The translations under genes and the position numbers were made by a program. Positions 31,156 through 42,110 of a DNA stretch of 64,000 bases are shown here, piece by piece. The stretch is from Thalassia testudinum. Taxonomy: Eukaryota > Streptophyta > Magnoliopsida > Alismatales > Hydrocharitaceae. The notes under the pieces were generated by a model. The model saw only the letters and a program-made list of their open reading frames with translations. It did no database searches and had not been told where the DNA came from. The DNA lies in the NCBI GenBank assembly GCA_037157565.1, contig JAZHRO010000062.1, positions 8,804,001-8,868,000 of the forward strand, in the 5' to 3' direction. How positions within the stretch are numbered: the stretch's first letter is position 1; every line of letters begins with the position of its first letter.

Positions 31156-33878
31156 TGATGAGAACCTCATCATGAGCCATAACTAGCTCATTTTGACCCA
31201 ATACAAAGGATAAAAGCTCCTACATAACTCAAGGAAAGGCTTAACTCAGAGAATTCTGAGTTTAAGGAGAAAACAAGTCATAAGGGGTAAAAATGCAATT
31301 TTACCAGTATAATCTGCATACAGGGTAATTCAGGGTCCAAACACAGGTCAAACAAACCGAATGAGAAGGAAAGTGGGATGATCTGATAAGGGCTACAGCA
31401 ATTCCAAGGAACTAAATGATAATCTGTAACCCTAAAGCAAACCCACTTCAATTCACGAGGTTCGAGGCAAAGTAAAAATAGAATAAACCCTCTAAAATTC
31501 ATAGAAAAATAATCTCTAGGGTTTAGAACCTTCAATTTGGCCTTCAGAACCCATTTTGACCTACATTGAGAACCATGCCCAATTAATAACTTAATTTGGG
31601 TTTTTGCATAAATTGACCGGTCAAACAAGGTTTAATCTAGAAATAAAATTCACCATCAAATTCCTTAGGTCCTAATTAGTCATGTATAAAAACTTGAGCC
31701 TAAGAAGAAACCTTCTTGACCAACTTTGCACTTTGGTCCTCATATATTTACTTTTTGACCCTCAACTTTTGAACCCTCACATTTCTACCCCTAACTCTCC
31801 TTCGTTCTTTGCATTCAGGTCCCTCCTGCCAAAACCTGCCAGCACCATGCTCCGGCGACAGGGGCTGGCAAGTCAACCGGGGGTGCCCTGCGTCGTCAGC
31901 CGTCGCAGGAACACCCCCCTGGTCGCTGCAACCCACCATACCAGCCGTGCGAACGCACGGACGGTATGGGTTTCCATCTCCGACGTCCTCCGGCGAGGGA
32001 GATACGTCGTCTCCCTCCACCCTCCTCTCTGATTCTACCCTATAAATACCCCCCGTCGCCCCACCGTTCGAGGCAACTCGGATCTGACGGAGAAAACCCC
32101 CAACTTTCCTCTCCTCTCACTCCGGCAGACGCCCACCAGCTCCGGCGGTTCTTCCTCCTCCTCCTCTTCGCTCTGCCGCAATACCAGCAGCAGAGACTTC
32201 TCTCCCTCGCTCTTCCCACGCCACGCCGCACCCAGCTGGCGCCTCTCCGGCCCTCTGCTCGCCGCCGCCCCTTCCCCCAGGCATCTTCTTCTCCAGCGAC
32301 AGTCGATACGACTGTCGCCCGCTCCGGCCCCTCCTCGTCCTGCTAAGTAGGTAGAACTCCTCTTCCTCCCCTCTTCCTTTTCCTCACTTTAAACATTTAC
32401 TGTCGCCCTCGATTCCGACCAATCACCCTCACCTTCTCCGCCTCCGGCCATCCTCCGGCGAGCCGCTCCCATCACTCCAGCAACCCACACGACTCGCCGA
32501 CCACCGCAGAACCTCCGCCTCCTCACCCTGATCAACCTCCGCCCTTCCACTTCCCCCAAATCACCCTCTGCAACTCCACCGAACAAACCCATCTCCCGAC
32601 CCACAGTCCGACCTAGGGCAGCTCTTGGGCTCCGCCCCGCCGCCTGCACACCCCTCGACCACCTTCGCCGTGCCACGGCAAAGGTCCTCAGCGTTTCTGA
32701 TTGGGCCGAGAGGCCATTTTTCTGTGGACAGGTACCTGCGCTCGTCGCCGCCATTGTTGAAGCGAAGCAGCTTCTTCACCTGCTGCCCCAGGTGCGCCGC
32801 GCCCAGGTCACCCTCCCAGACAGTGCGAGGTGTCGTCGCGAAGCACCAGGCTGCAGTTGAGGCGAAGCTCTCCCGCGAAGCCCCCGCGCTTCGCCTCGGC
32901 TGCTGCTGCTTCCTCTGCACACGCACCCAATTTGGGGTGGGACATTTAGTCCCACCTCGTAACCTTTCAGAGGAGAGCGCCCGCATAAAGGCAAAAAGTG
33001 CCTTATGCTCGTTGCCTCCTGGGCACGGGGTGAGGTCCCTCTCACTCACTCGCTCGCTCGACCCGGTCTCGTCCGCGCTCACGCCTCGCGGACCTGGCCC
33101 GACCCGACTTAGACTGACCTGCACTCCTCGCCCACCACGCACGCCGGTGGGCCTGGACCCGGGCGCGACCCGTACCCGGCAACCCGGCAGCTCTGGGAGA
33201 GCTATCCTAAGAGCGATTCTGTGAGAGAGAGACGCGGGGGAGGGTAGAGATAGGTTTTGCCCCTCTGATCAAGCTGTGTAAGTGTGCAGGCACAGGTGAA
33301 GAAGAACCGTGGAAGAAGACGAGGGCTGAAGGAAGGAGGATCACCGAGCGGCACTGTAGCAGTGGCGGTTTAAGTCGTCTGATTGAAAAATCAGACGACG
33401 TCCTGAAGGCAAAGACGGCAGAAGGAAGGCGAGGCAGAGGAGAACACAGAGAGGCCAAGGGAAGAACTGAAAGAAGAAGAGCACGAGAAGAAGATCTGAA
33501 GAAAGGAGAAGAAGATCGGAAGAAAGGAAAAGAAGAAAGAAAGGGAAAGAAGAAGAACAGGATCGCTCTGCAGAAGAAAAAGGAAGAGCAGGAACAGCTG
33601 AAAGAAGAAGAACATCACCACTGCAGATAAAGAAGAAGAAGATAACTGAAGATCTGAGAAGAGGAGAAGCAAAGAGAAAAGAAGAAAAGACAACAAATTC
33701 TCTCTTTCTCTTTCTTTATTTTTGTAAAAGAAACTTGTACCCCTAGAATATAACTTGCTCCCTGAGTTCGACCTCGGGAACTCTTTATTTCCGAGTAACA
33801 AATTGTATTAAACTGGTAATCACCTCTCTATACTATACTACGACGGAATAATAAAACTATAGAGGAAGGTCGCCACCA
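31156..33878 (+). repeat. RE5 3' LTR (2723 bp)
   Basis: This is the partner of 20198-22978, without the 58-bp segment. TATA is at 32041-32048, the U5 hairpin at 33374-33399, the GAA-rich tract at 33402-33697, and the T-arm-like motif at 33757-33778. A 199-codon plus-strand frame at 32625-33224 is broken in the sister LTR and is not credited. Confidence 0.95.
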
Positions 33879-33960
33879 TTAGGCATGCATTGCATTTTTT
33901 ATTGTCTTTTTGATATATTTTTGTGAGTGTTAGGGATGAACAGATATACAGATCCCTAAA

Positions 33961-34740
33961 ACCCTAGCACTCAAGAAGGCAAATGGTGAAGGAGGAGCTC
34001 AGACTAGTTGGAACTCAGCTTGATCCAGCTCACCACAGCTGGAACCTAGCTCACTTGAACTAGGGTTAGCTCATCCCAACTCCATTAAGCTAATCTTAGC
34101 TAAATGGCATCTTAAGAGAGTTCATCTTAGCTCACCCTAGCTCAAGTCATCTCAGATCCTGCTCAACCTAGTTGAGGCTAGCTCATTTTAGCTCCCACAA
34201 GTCCACAGGGAGCTCTAGCTAGCTCAGCTGAGTTGACTGGAGTTCACCCTAGCTTAGATCTAGCTACATCCAGCTCCACTCAACTCTAGCCAGCTGAAGA
34301 AGAACTCATCCCATCTCAGGAAGCTCAAGTCCAGCTCCTGGGGACTCAGTTTAGCTCAACTCAGTTGAGCTAAGCTACCTTAGCTGCCTCAACCAGCTTG
34401 ATCCTCCCTGGGAGCACCAGACCTAGCTCACCTCAGCTCATTATGGTAGAAGCCAGCTCACTTTAGCTTGGCTTAGTAGGTAGCAAAGAACTAGCAAGCT
34501 AAACCAGCTAGAGTAGCTCCATGCCAGCCTCTTCAACAACAACCAACTCCAGTTCCAGCTCCAAACTTCTCCTCCTCAGCTCCTCTCTTCAAACCCTAGC
34601 TCCAATACCTCCTCCTCTACTCCATAACTAGCTAAGCAAGCTTAGCTTAGCTAGCACCCAGCTCCTTGGCCATCCACCGCCTTCAACTCAACCCTAGCTA
34701 GCTCCATCAACTAAGCTCACCTAAGCTAGATATCCTACTC
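33961..34740 (+). repeat. AGCT-dense segment of RE4 LTR
   Basis: I count 46 AGCT tetramers in 780 bases, against about 3 expected at random. They appear mostly as tagctc, cagctc and cagctg without a fixed period. RE6 at 50855-50922 has the same character, so it is a family trait of this LTR. Confidence 0.85.
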
Positions 34741-35116
34741 CAAGTTGGTGCCACCACCATCACAACCCTTCACCCCATCACCACTACCAAAAGCCACCTA
34801 TTTTCCCTCCAAAATAACCTTCTAGAACCTTTCCCTTTTGGCACCAACTTTCCCTCCAAAATTCCCTTCATCTCCACCATACACCTCTCCTTAAATCCAT
34901 CTCCACCATCCACCTAACCCCCCTTCTAGAAGACCCTAGGTTGGCACCAAAATGGTGGTGTCTCTCCACCACCAAAAGCCACCAACACCACCATAACCAC
35001 CCCCTTAACACCCCTTGAGTTGGCGCCAATTACCCTTAGCCATAGGATCCCCAACCACCTCCATCTTCCCATCTTAGCCCTCCATTTCAAGAGTCACCTT
35101 AGCCCCCTTCCTACTC

Positions 35117-35124
35117 TATATAAA
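35117..35124 (+). promoter_or_regulatory. TATA box of RE4 5' LTR
   Basis: TATATAAA in ctctatataaaccc lies about 900 bases before the LTR end. Confidence 0.55.
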
Positions 35125-36019
35125 CCCACCACCTACCATCATTTTAGAGCATCCTCCATTAGTGTATTTTTCTACCTATACCCACCTACACCTACGGCCA
35201 AGAAGAAGGAGTAGAGAAGAAGATTAAAGGGGCACATCACTAGCCCCTTTGGTGCCTTCTTCTCCCCACTCTCTTCAACTTGGGCCACGCCAAGGAGGAG
35301 GACTTTTCTACTTCAAGGAGGATGGCCAGGCAAAGGAGAAGGACCTAGGGTGGACGTCCACCCTTGGAGAAAAGCTTAGGGCATGCCCCCTTAGGGCTTG
35401 TTTTGGAGGACATCACCTTGGCGGAGCATAGCAAGGAAGGAGTTGGAGGACTCTTTTCAAGCTCGGGAGCTACCAAGCTTGGAGCAAGAAGCCGTCTTCT
35501 TCACCATCTATCTAGAGGATTTGTGTTTTATTTTATTTATTGCAATCCTATAGTAGTAGAAGCATTCGTCTACTAGGTTTTTCTGTAAAACACTTTCTCA
35601 TTAATCTAGTTGCCTTCTTTTGCAATTTTTCTTAGTTGCATTTTGATTGCTGTGATTCTAGCACTCTTCACTCCCTCTCCCTAATTACTCTAGGCCTCCA
35701 CGTGCCTAGAGTGAGCTTAGGAAGAGGAATTACTTGTCACTTAGGTGTTAGTTTAGTAATCGTAGTTGTTATTTACTTTTTCGCCAACAAGTCATGTTTT
35801 CCCTCGTTATTTCAAAACCCTAAAAAAATGATATAGTTGAAAAGACCGAAATGAAAGTTGAGATTTATATTCCAAGTAAGAGATCTGAATTTTGTAAACA
35901 TATTTCCTCCTTGGATGACCCTAGATACCCTACTATCTAGGTTTATAAATTTAAGAGTTGATCGATTTTGCGTGTTACAACGGCCTAATTAACAAACCAT
36001 GTAAAATCCGTATCACTTT

Positions 36020-36037
36020 TGGCGCCGTTGCCGGGGA
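36020..36037 (+). promoter_or_regulatory. RE4 primer-binding site (tRNA-Asp)
   Basis: TGGCGCCGTTGCCGGGGA is a perfect match, four bases after the LTR end. Confidence 0.95.
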
Positions 36038-37690
36038 GGCACAGCTTTACTTAATTTTTTTTTCTCTTGCTTGAAGTGGATCTCATCCCCTTCTCTTTCT
36101 TTTCTCTAGTGTGTGCAGGAACTACAGCGGGAAAGCGGGAATCTAGAAGCGAGAGCACAAAGTTCCTTTTCTTCCTGCGAAATTCAGGTTGGTTCCCCTT
36201 TCTTGTCACATTTAGGTTAAAAGACTACCAAAAAAATATTAAACTTGGCTTTCAGGACCCTAAACACTTTAATTAAGTGGAGTGGTGCCCATTAAAATTC
36301 ATTGTTTGCTTGAATGTTTCATTAACACCACTCCATCTCAAGTATTGGTGTTCTGTTTTTCAGGTCCAGATTTCTATGTGGACTTGAAAAATTGATTCCT
36401 AACACCACAGGCCTCATAAAATCATAAAAATTTCATACAGTGATTCCAAACTGAGTTAGAAACATCTGTTCCAAATTTCAGATCAATTGGCTTTGTATTT
36501 AATTTTTAAAAATTCATGGACTGCAGCTAATCTTCTTGTTTTGCTATTGTCCATGAATTTTTAGAATTTTTATACTCAACCAATTTTTATAAAATTTAGC
36601 TTTGTAGAATCCTTGTGAAATTTTACATGTCATATAAAATCATCAAAATTTTCTGAGGTCAGTGGCAATACTGAAAATTCCAAAATACTGATAGGTATCA
36701 TTTCTGGACTTTGACACCAGTACAAATAAAAATTTAAAAAAATTATCAAACAAATTCCTAAAATCTTAAAAAAATCTTTTCTAGAATCCTTGTTTGATTT
36801 TAATTAAGGTAGTGGTGTTGGTTGTATTTTTTGGACCACTATCTACTCAAAAAGCCTAAAAATAACTCATTGGTAGTTAAATTTCTGTCTTAGGGACAAT
36901 TGGCTTAGGGTTTCTTTCTTTCTTTTTAGAGACTCATATTAAAGGAAATTAACCATCACCAATACAACTTGTTTTTCCTTTGATTGTGGAGTTTCAAACT
37001 TGTTTGAAAATTGAAAAAGAAAAACCCTAAAACACATTTAATTAAATCAAATCCTAAAAGACAAAAATACAAGAAATTGTGTGACAACTTGCTTTTTCAT
37101 TGGAGCCACTCTCCAATTCCTACACACACAAAAAAAAATTAAAATAACAGGGCAATAACCCAATAAACACCCTCCACATTCTGTGTGCATTATAGTATCC
37201 TAGACCTAACTAAAATCCATAGCAACTTTACCCCTAAGGCTTTATCAATTTAGGCTTGTTATATAGGACTTAAGTTTTCTCTAGTTAATACCAATTCTGT
37301 CATCTATATCTGGTGTTCAGGCTGAGGGGCCGTGTCAAACGACCAGGTGCGGGTTTGTTCAAGCACCTGGGGATTTTCCTAGGAAACGTTTGGGCCTAAA
37401 CCTCCCCTTAAGCAGCTTGGCTAAGATTTGTTGACAGAACGGGTATTTATTGTTGATTACTTATTTCCTAGGTAGACCAAGTCTTAGGTTAAATTCTAGG
37501 GAGTCACAATTAAGTTAGGTCTAAAATTTGATTGCTTGTGTGCACACTTCTCTCATCTCCATCTCTTCTCCTCCCCTACCATTTCTTCCATTTTGCACGG
37601 CAGCAGTCCAAAACTCCACACTTGGAAGGACCACTTGATCTTGCCTCCACAAAAAAAGGACTTTTCCTGCATTCTTCCTCTTCTTTAAAA
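36038..37690 (+). other. RE4 untranslated leader
   Basis: This is a long AT-rich leader with no credible frame. A pyrimidine run ending in tgtgcag lies at about 36093-36119 and a weak donor-like CAG/GTTGGT at about 36188. A caggtgcg...gcacctgg stem is near 37350. Confidence 0.65.
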
Positions 37691-38667
37691 ATGGAAAATC
37701 AAACTTGGTCCTCTAACCCGCATGCTAATTTTTCTTTCCCCTATTTTTCCACCCAAGAGCTACTTAATCAAGCCCCTCCACCTAATCTCTACTCTATCAT
37801 GGCTCAGCTACAAGTTAAGCAACAACAATTGCATAAGGATTTAACAAACTTAGCCAACCAAGGGAGTGCTGCCACACCTACCCAAGCTCCGTACATTCCA
37901 CATCTCACCCCTTTTAACACCCGTAAGAGAGAAAATCTGCATAAATCCCGTGCTGAGTATAATTATTATTCTGAGGCTTTCTATGGTTCAACATGGAATT
38001 TTGTTTATCCCAATCATCACCCCACCCAAAATGTCCCTACTTTCCAGGAGAAATTGAAAAGTTCCTCTGATGGGGGGAATTATCCAGCTCACTCCTGGAC
38101 CAATCCGGTTCCACACCAACAACAAAACCTGTTTGGAGGGTATGGTTCAAATCATACTTATCAATCTGGGCAATCTCAAGAAGAAATTAATGCCTAGATG
38201 ATGAAAACCTTGCAGGAGTTACAAAGAAAAACAAAGGAAACAACCCGTCTTATTAACAATCTCAATGATCAAATTGGGGATATTCCGACTCAAAGACCTG
38301 TAGGACACTCACTATCCCAACCCACACCAAACTTTCTTAATCACAGGAACCAACACCCGGGTGGCTACCAACATCAGAACCACATGGTTTAGCCTCCTAT
38401 TAACCCAATATCACAGCACCAACCCAATTTCTATCAACATCAGGCCCCCCTACCTCCTCCCAGTGATCACCAAGCTGCGTATGCAGAGACTTTGAGGAGT
38501 GAGGAAACCACGATGGATTTAAGGCCTTCACATTCAAATGATGAAACTGATTCTCAACCAATGCAGATTGACCCCCCTAACCTCAATAAGGAAGAAGAAA
38601 AAGAAATCCCAAAAACACTTGATTCAAACCCTATTTCCCACTCTCAAAAACTGCAATCCAACAAACC
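37691..38667 (+). pseudogene. RE4 gag-derived frame lacking the capsid domain, truncated
   Basis: The frame starts MENQTWSSNPHANF and stays in phase past stops at 38195-38197 and 38390-38392. It is rich in Gln, Pro and Asn. The later part (LSQPTPNFLNHRNQHPGGYQ, then HQNHMV) aligns by eye with the gag linker of RE3 ([12 protein letters not shown], later QAHMVQ). The helical capsid region of other gags (FQHLEDL to HEAWERF) is missing. After about 38668 the same frame runs into the purine-rich RE2 LTR, so its natural end is lost. The call as a gag derivative is inference from linker similarity; the absence of capsid motifs is seen directly. Confidence 0.5.
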
Positions 38668-39231
38668 AAAACCAGAGGAGAAAGGAGAGAAAGAAGAAGA
38701 GGTTGATAAGAAGAAGAAGAAGAGGTGAAGGCTTGGAGAAAAAGAAGAAGAGGAAGAAGAGAAGAGATAGAAGCCAAAGAAGAAGAAGAAGGGCCGAAGA
38801 AGAAGAGGAGGTACAAAGAAAGGGTCAGAGAAAGAAAGAAGAAGAAGAGGCTGAGCTGAAGAGAAGCAGAGAAAGAAGAAGAAATCGGAAGGGAAGAGCA
38901 CTGTAGCATTAGACATTTAAGTCATCTGATTTACAAATCAGATGTCCGATTTGAGTTTATTTCATATATACTTTGAGTTCGTTAGCTAATTCTGTAAGGA
39001 GTATTTGGTGATCTAAATCACCATTTTACTCCCATCTTTTTGCACATTGATACTTGATATTATTGCAAATTCTTTTTGTTTAAATTGTGATCTTGATTTC
39101 TGAATTCCATATTGCTCCCTGTGTTCGACCTTAGAATCTTTTCGAGTAATAAAAATTGTATTTGTTTGAACGTTATTTCAGCTATATTGCAATGCAACAC
39201 CTTTTAAAACACTGATTTAGCGTGATGAACA
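38668..39231 (+). repeat. Distal piece of RE2 3' LTR
   Basis: It begins in aaaaccagaggag, which also occurs at 14685-14697 in the 5' LTR, and contains the GAA tract, U5 hairpin (38923-38944) and T-arm-like motif (39112-39132). It joins RE4 on the left without any RE4 3' LTR. Confidence 0.8.
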
Positions 39232-39296
39232 ACATGCTTGCATTTTTGTGGTGCAGGGTTCCATTTTTCCCTGTTCTTCCGACTTCCTTCTAGTGC

Positions 39297-41363
39297 ATGC
39301 TTGGGAGGTCATTGAACCCTCGCTTGGAAGGACCTTTAGACCATTCCTGGAGGCGGAGGTTGAGTTATAGCCAAGCAGATCCCATGGCTGATCAACAACC
39401 ACCTCCCCCACCCCCAAACTAGCAAGAGTTGATTCAGAGGCAGTTGGAAGAGCTACAGTAGATGCAACAATGGCTCCAATGAATGAATGGACAGGGCGCT
39501 AGACCCTTGAAGGATTTCTATGATTCTTCAAATTACGGGGAACGTCCCGACATCATGATTCCCGCTGGAGATGTAGAAATCAAGCCCCAGGTCTTAAGTT
39601 TAATTAAACATTTCCATGGGCTTGGCTCGGAGGACCCATTCTAGCACATGGAGGATCTAACCATCTGGTTTAGACCAAAGCTAGGAATGTGAATGAAGAG
39701 CAAATGATCATGAGGGTTTTCCCCCATTCTCCTAGGGATAAGGCCGCACATTGGTACTAGACCATTGGAAGGCCAATAGAAACATGGGATGCTCTTAAGT
39801 CGGCTTTCGTGAAGAAATTCTTTCCAATTGGACGTACCAATGCTCTATGACAGGCGATTACCACTTTCACCTAGCGGTCGAGGGAACTGTTTCATGGTGC
39901 CTGGGAGTGATTCCAGGATCTTTTGAGGAAGTCTCCACACTACGAGGTGTCGAAATGGCAACTCATGCAGGTATTTTATCACGGGTTGGTTGAACAACTC
40001 CGTAATCATGCGGATGCCTCTTGAGGAGGTAATTTCCTCAATAGGGATGCAGATAGCGCATATGACCTATTCAAGGAAATGAGAGAGAATTCGATAAATC
40101 ATGCCTCCATGGATACTTTCAATCGGTCCCAACAACCTAGGTCAAATGCTAAGGAGATTCAGAACTCTCATTCATTTGACATGGAATTGATTTGCAACAA
40201 ATTTGATAATGTGCACCTGGTTGCAAAAAGGATGGAAGAATGGATGGCTGGAAACTCAGGAAACACTTCTACACCCACTCAATCCCAGAATTCAGATTTC
40301 CCTCCTTCACGAGCTTCCACAGGGCGAGGGTTCGTGAACCAACTAGAGTTAGCTCAACCTATGAGCCAAAATTTCTCGAAACCTTATGGGTTCCAAACTG
40401 GGGCCTTTGATCCTAGTTTTTCTGATCCTTCCTTCTCTCCTTCCTCGCCCTATGAGGATGCATATGTAATACAGGAGAATGCCAGGTCCAACCCGTATTC
40501 CAACACTTATAACTCGGGTTGGAGGAACCACCCTAACTTCTCTTGGAAAAATCAGGGGCAAGAGACCCAAACATGACTCAGCAACTATGCACCTCAATGA
40601 CATATGGGTCAGGGTCAAGTATACACCCAGTTGCCCCTGAGACCAGTTACTCAGCCATCTTGGAATGCCCAACAATCCATAGGGCAGGCTGATTTAAACC
40701 GGTAGGTGGTAGAAATGCAAGGGCCCATGCTCCATCTTATGTAGCAAATGAAGAAATCATTGGATAACTTGTAATCTAGGCTTATTGCTAACAACTGACA
40801 GCTCGGATCTCTGCCATCCCAACCCGTATCCAACCCTCACAATGTACAAAATCAGGGTAATAGAGCCCAAGGGTACGGGAATCAAAGGGACCCACACGCA
40901 CAAGCTTAGGTGGTTGAGTAGGGTTCTTCTTCTTCATCTTCTAACCTTGGTTATCTAATTACCCAATCCCTCCTATCTTTCCTAACCCTCCCCATGACCC
41001 AAACCCATATGCATTTGCAAACTTTGTCACCTTGAGGAGCGGGAAACAAACCCAGGACCCCGAACTACCTTTTAACAACCAAAACCCTGGGGAGCTTAAG
41101 GAAGAAAAGGAGGAGGTTGAAGAAGAAAACAAGGCCCAAGGACCTGAAATTGAGGACACCACCCACATCCCATTCCCTAAGGCCTTATTGAAAACTAGGA
41201 AGAAGAAAACCCTAGATAGCAACGAGGAGCTCTTGAATTTATCAAGAGTGTAGAGATCAATATTCCACTTCTTGATGCTATTAAGCACATCTCAGCTTAC
41301 GCTAAATTCCTAAAAGATTTGTGTACCCAAAAGCGTAAGCCAAAAGAACCCACTTCGAGGAAG
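39297..41363 (+). pseudogene. RE1 gag, decayed
   Basis: The start MLGRSLNPRLEGP matches the starts of RE3, RE5 and RE7 gag. The pyrimidine-rich sequence ending cttctag lies three bases before ATG. Capsid-type text is recognisable (KKFFPIGRTNAL near 39815, and MRENSINHASMDTFNRSQQ at 40079), followed by a Gln/Pro linker and the gag end (NIPLLDAIKHI-like near 41260). Many in-frame stops interrupt it (for example near 39642, 39847, 39874, 39907 and 40021) and there are frameshifts. Solo LTR S1 interrupts it in the linker before protease. Confidence 0.85.
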
Positions 41364-41647
41364 ATGATTGATGTGGTAGATTTGCACGCGTAAGGTTTTT
41401 GAGTTTGGAAAACCCATCATCATAGTTCAATTCGTGAGAAAATCCATTGATCATATAAAATTTATAACCGAAACTTGAAAGGTGAGTCCCGGGTCGAACA
41501 CGGGGAGGCAAATGTTTGGTCTGAAAAATCCACGTTTTACTTTTTATTTATTTTTGTCATTTTTATCTTTTCTAAATTTTTTTCGTCTTTTTATCAAATA
41601 AGAGATCAGGTCGATGCAAACTTGTCTAATTGATCTACTTGCAAAAA

Positions 41648-41648
41648 T

Positions 41649-41696
<48 letters not shown>
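41648..41696. repeat. TA and GA microsatellites in S1
   Basis: (TA)n is followed directly by (GA)n within the S1 LTR. Confidence 0.9.
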
Positions 41697-41702
<6 letters not shown>

Positions 41703-42102
41703 CATATATTGCTTGATCAAATGTTTCTACAACTATGAAAGTGGGAAAAACTGCACTAGAAAGTAGTGAAGATAGATATTGGTGAGAGAATCCCCTTCGA
41801 CGGTCGCTCGGAGGATGACTCGCTCTGACGTCGCCTGGAGGAAGGTGGTGAGAAGCTGGACGAATGAGGACAGAGTTGGAGGATGGAGGGTAGGGCAGGA
41901 CGGCATCGCGGCGAGGATCTACTTCCCAAAGTAGGTGAGAAGATGGCCGCGGGATGCTCCACGAATGGGGATGAGGGGAGGGAAAAATATTTGATTCTAC
42001 TCTAGAGGAGCATCCTGGGCTCGGGACAAGCTTTCTCTAGAGCCTTGGAGGTGGTGGGAGGAAGAAAGGAAGAGATGGTTTGGAAGGGAAGGGGTCATGG
42101 GG

Positions 42103-42110
42103 TTTATATA
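42103..42110 (-). promoter_or_regulatory. TATA box of solo LTR S1
   Basis: The minus strand reads TATATAAA followed by CCCC, as in the other LTRs. Confidence 0.5.

Larger units (their letters stand above)
20198..33878 (+). mobile_element. RE5: young, full-length Athila-type element with three stops in gag-pol
   Basis: RE5 is 13,681 bp with LTRs 20198-22978 and 31156-33878 (start TGATGAGAACCTCATCA, end cgccacca) and a perfect target duplication ttagg at 20193-20197 and 33879-33883. It has a perfect primer-binding site, a polypurine tract and a full-length gag-pol frame carrying three stops. By eye the LTRs differ at about 45 substitutions (roughly 1.6 percent) plus a 58-bp indel. It is inserted in the RE4 5' LTR, the deepest level of this nest. 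Confidence 0.95.
20088..36015 (+). repeat. RE4 5' LTR, interrupted by RE5
   Basis: LTR sequence occupies 20088-20197 and about 33884-36015, roughly 2.2 kb without RE5 and its target duplication. The two pieces read continuously when compared with RE6 (aggcatgcattgcatttt follows the insertion point in both). It ends tatca at 36015, four bases before the primer-binding site. The TATA box is at 35117-35124. Confidence 0.8.
20088..38667 (+). mobile_element. RE4: truncated, capsid-less LTR element hosting RE5
   Basis: RE4 starts TGATAAATGCCAG inside the RE2 3' LTR. Its 5' LTR (20088-36015) is split by RE5. It has a perfect primer-binding site, a long leader and a gag-like frame without a capsid domain. 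The 3' part, including pol (if any) and the 3' LTR, is absent. The right end joins the RE2 LTR at about 38668. The LTR start is confirmed by an independent copy at 50628-50929 (RE6). Confidence 0.75.
1465..39231 (+). mobile_element. RE2: non-autonomous LTR retrotransposon without pol, itself hosting RE3 and RE4/RE5
   Basis: The 5' LTR (1465-15273) is split by RE3. The internal region is 15274-19890. The 3' LTR starts at 19891, is split by RE4 and ends at 39231. The LTR starts TGATGGGAACACCATCA. The flanking 5-mers are actgg (1460-1464) and acatg (39232-39236), an imperfect target duplication that fits the age of the element. The internal region has a primer-binding site, a leader block shared with RE5, one acidic broken frame and a 3' UTR like that of RE5, but no protease, reverse transcriptase or integrase. 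I infer a non-autonomous partner of an RE5-like element. Confidence 0.8.
19891..39231 (+). repeat. RE2 3' LTR, split by RE4/RE5 and partly deleted
   Basis: The left piece 19891-20087 matches the 5' LTR start. The right piece 38668-39231 matches 14685-15273. About 2 kb of the middle of this LTR is missing, lost together with the distal half of RE4. The end gatgaaca at 39231 is followed directly by the RE1 leader. Confidence 0.75.

Noticed and set aside
32625..33224. 199-codon plus-strand frame in the RE5 3' LTR, possible captured host gene
   Set aside because: The same region in the sister LTR (21721-22344) is broken into two short frames by a few substitutions, and overlapping minus-strand frames are equally long. 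This fits GC-rich non-coding LTR sequence.
38492..38906. Lys/Glu-rich frames on both strands
   Set aside because: They come from the AAGAAG tract of the RE2 LTR and the truncated RE4 frame. Low complexity explains their length.
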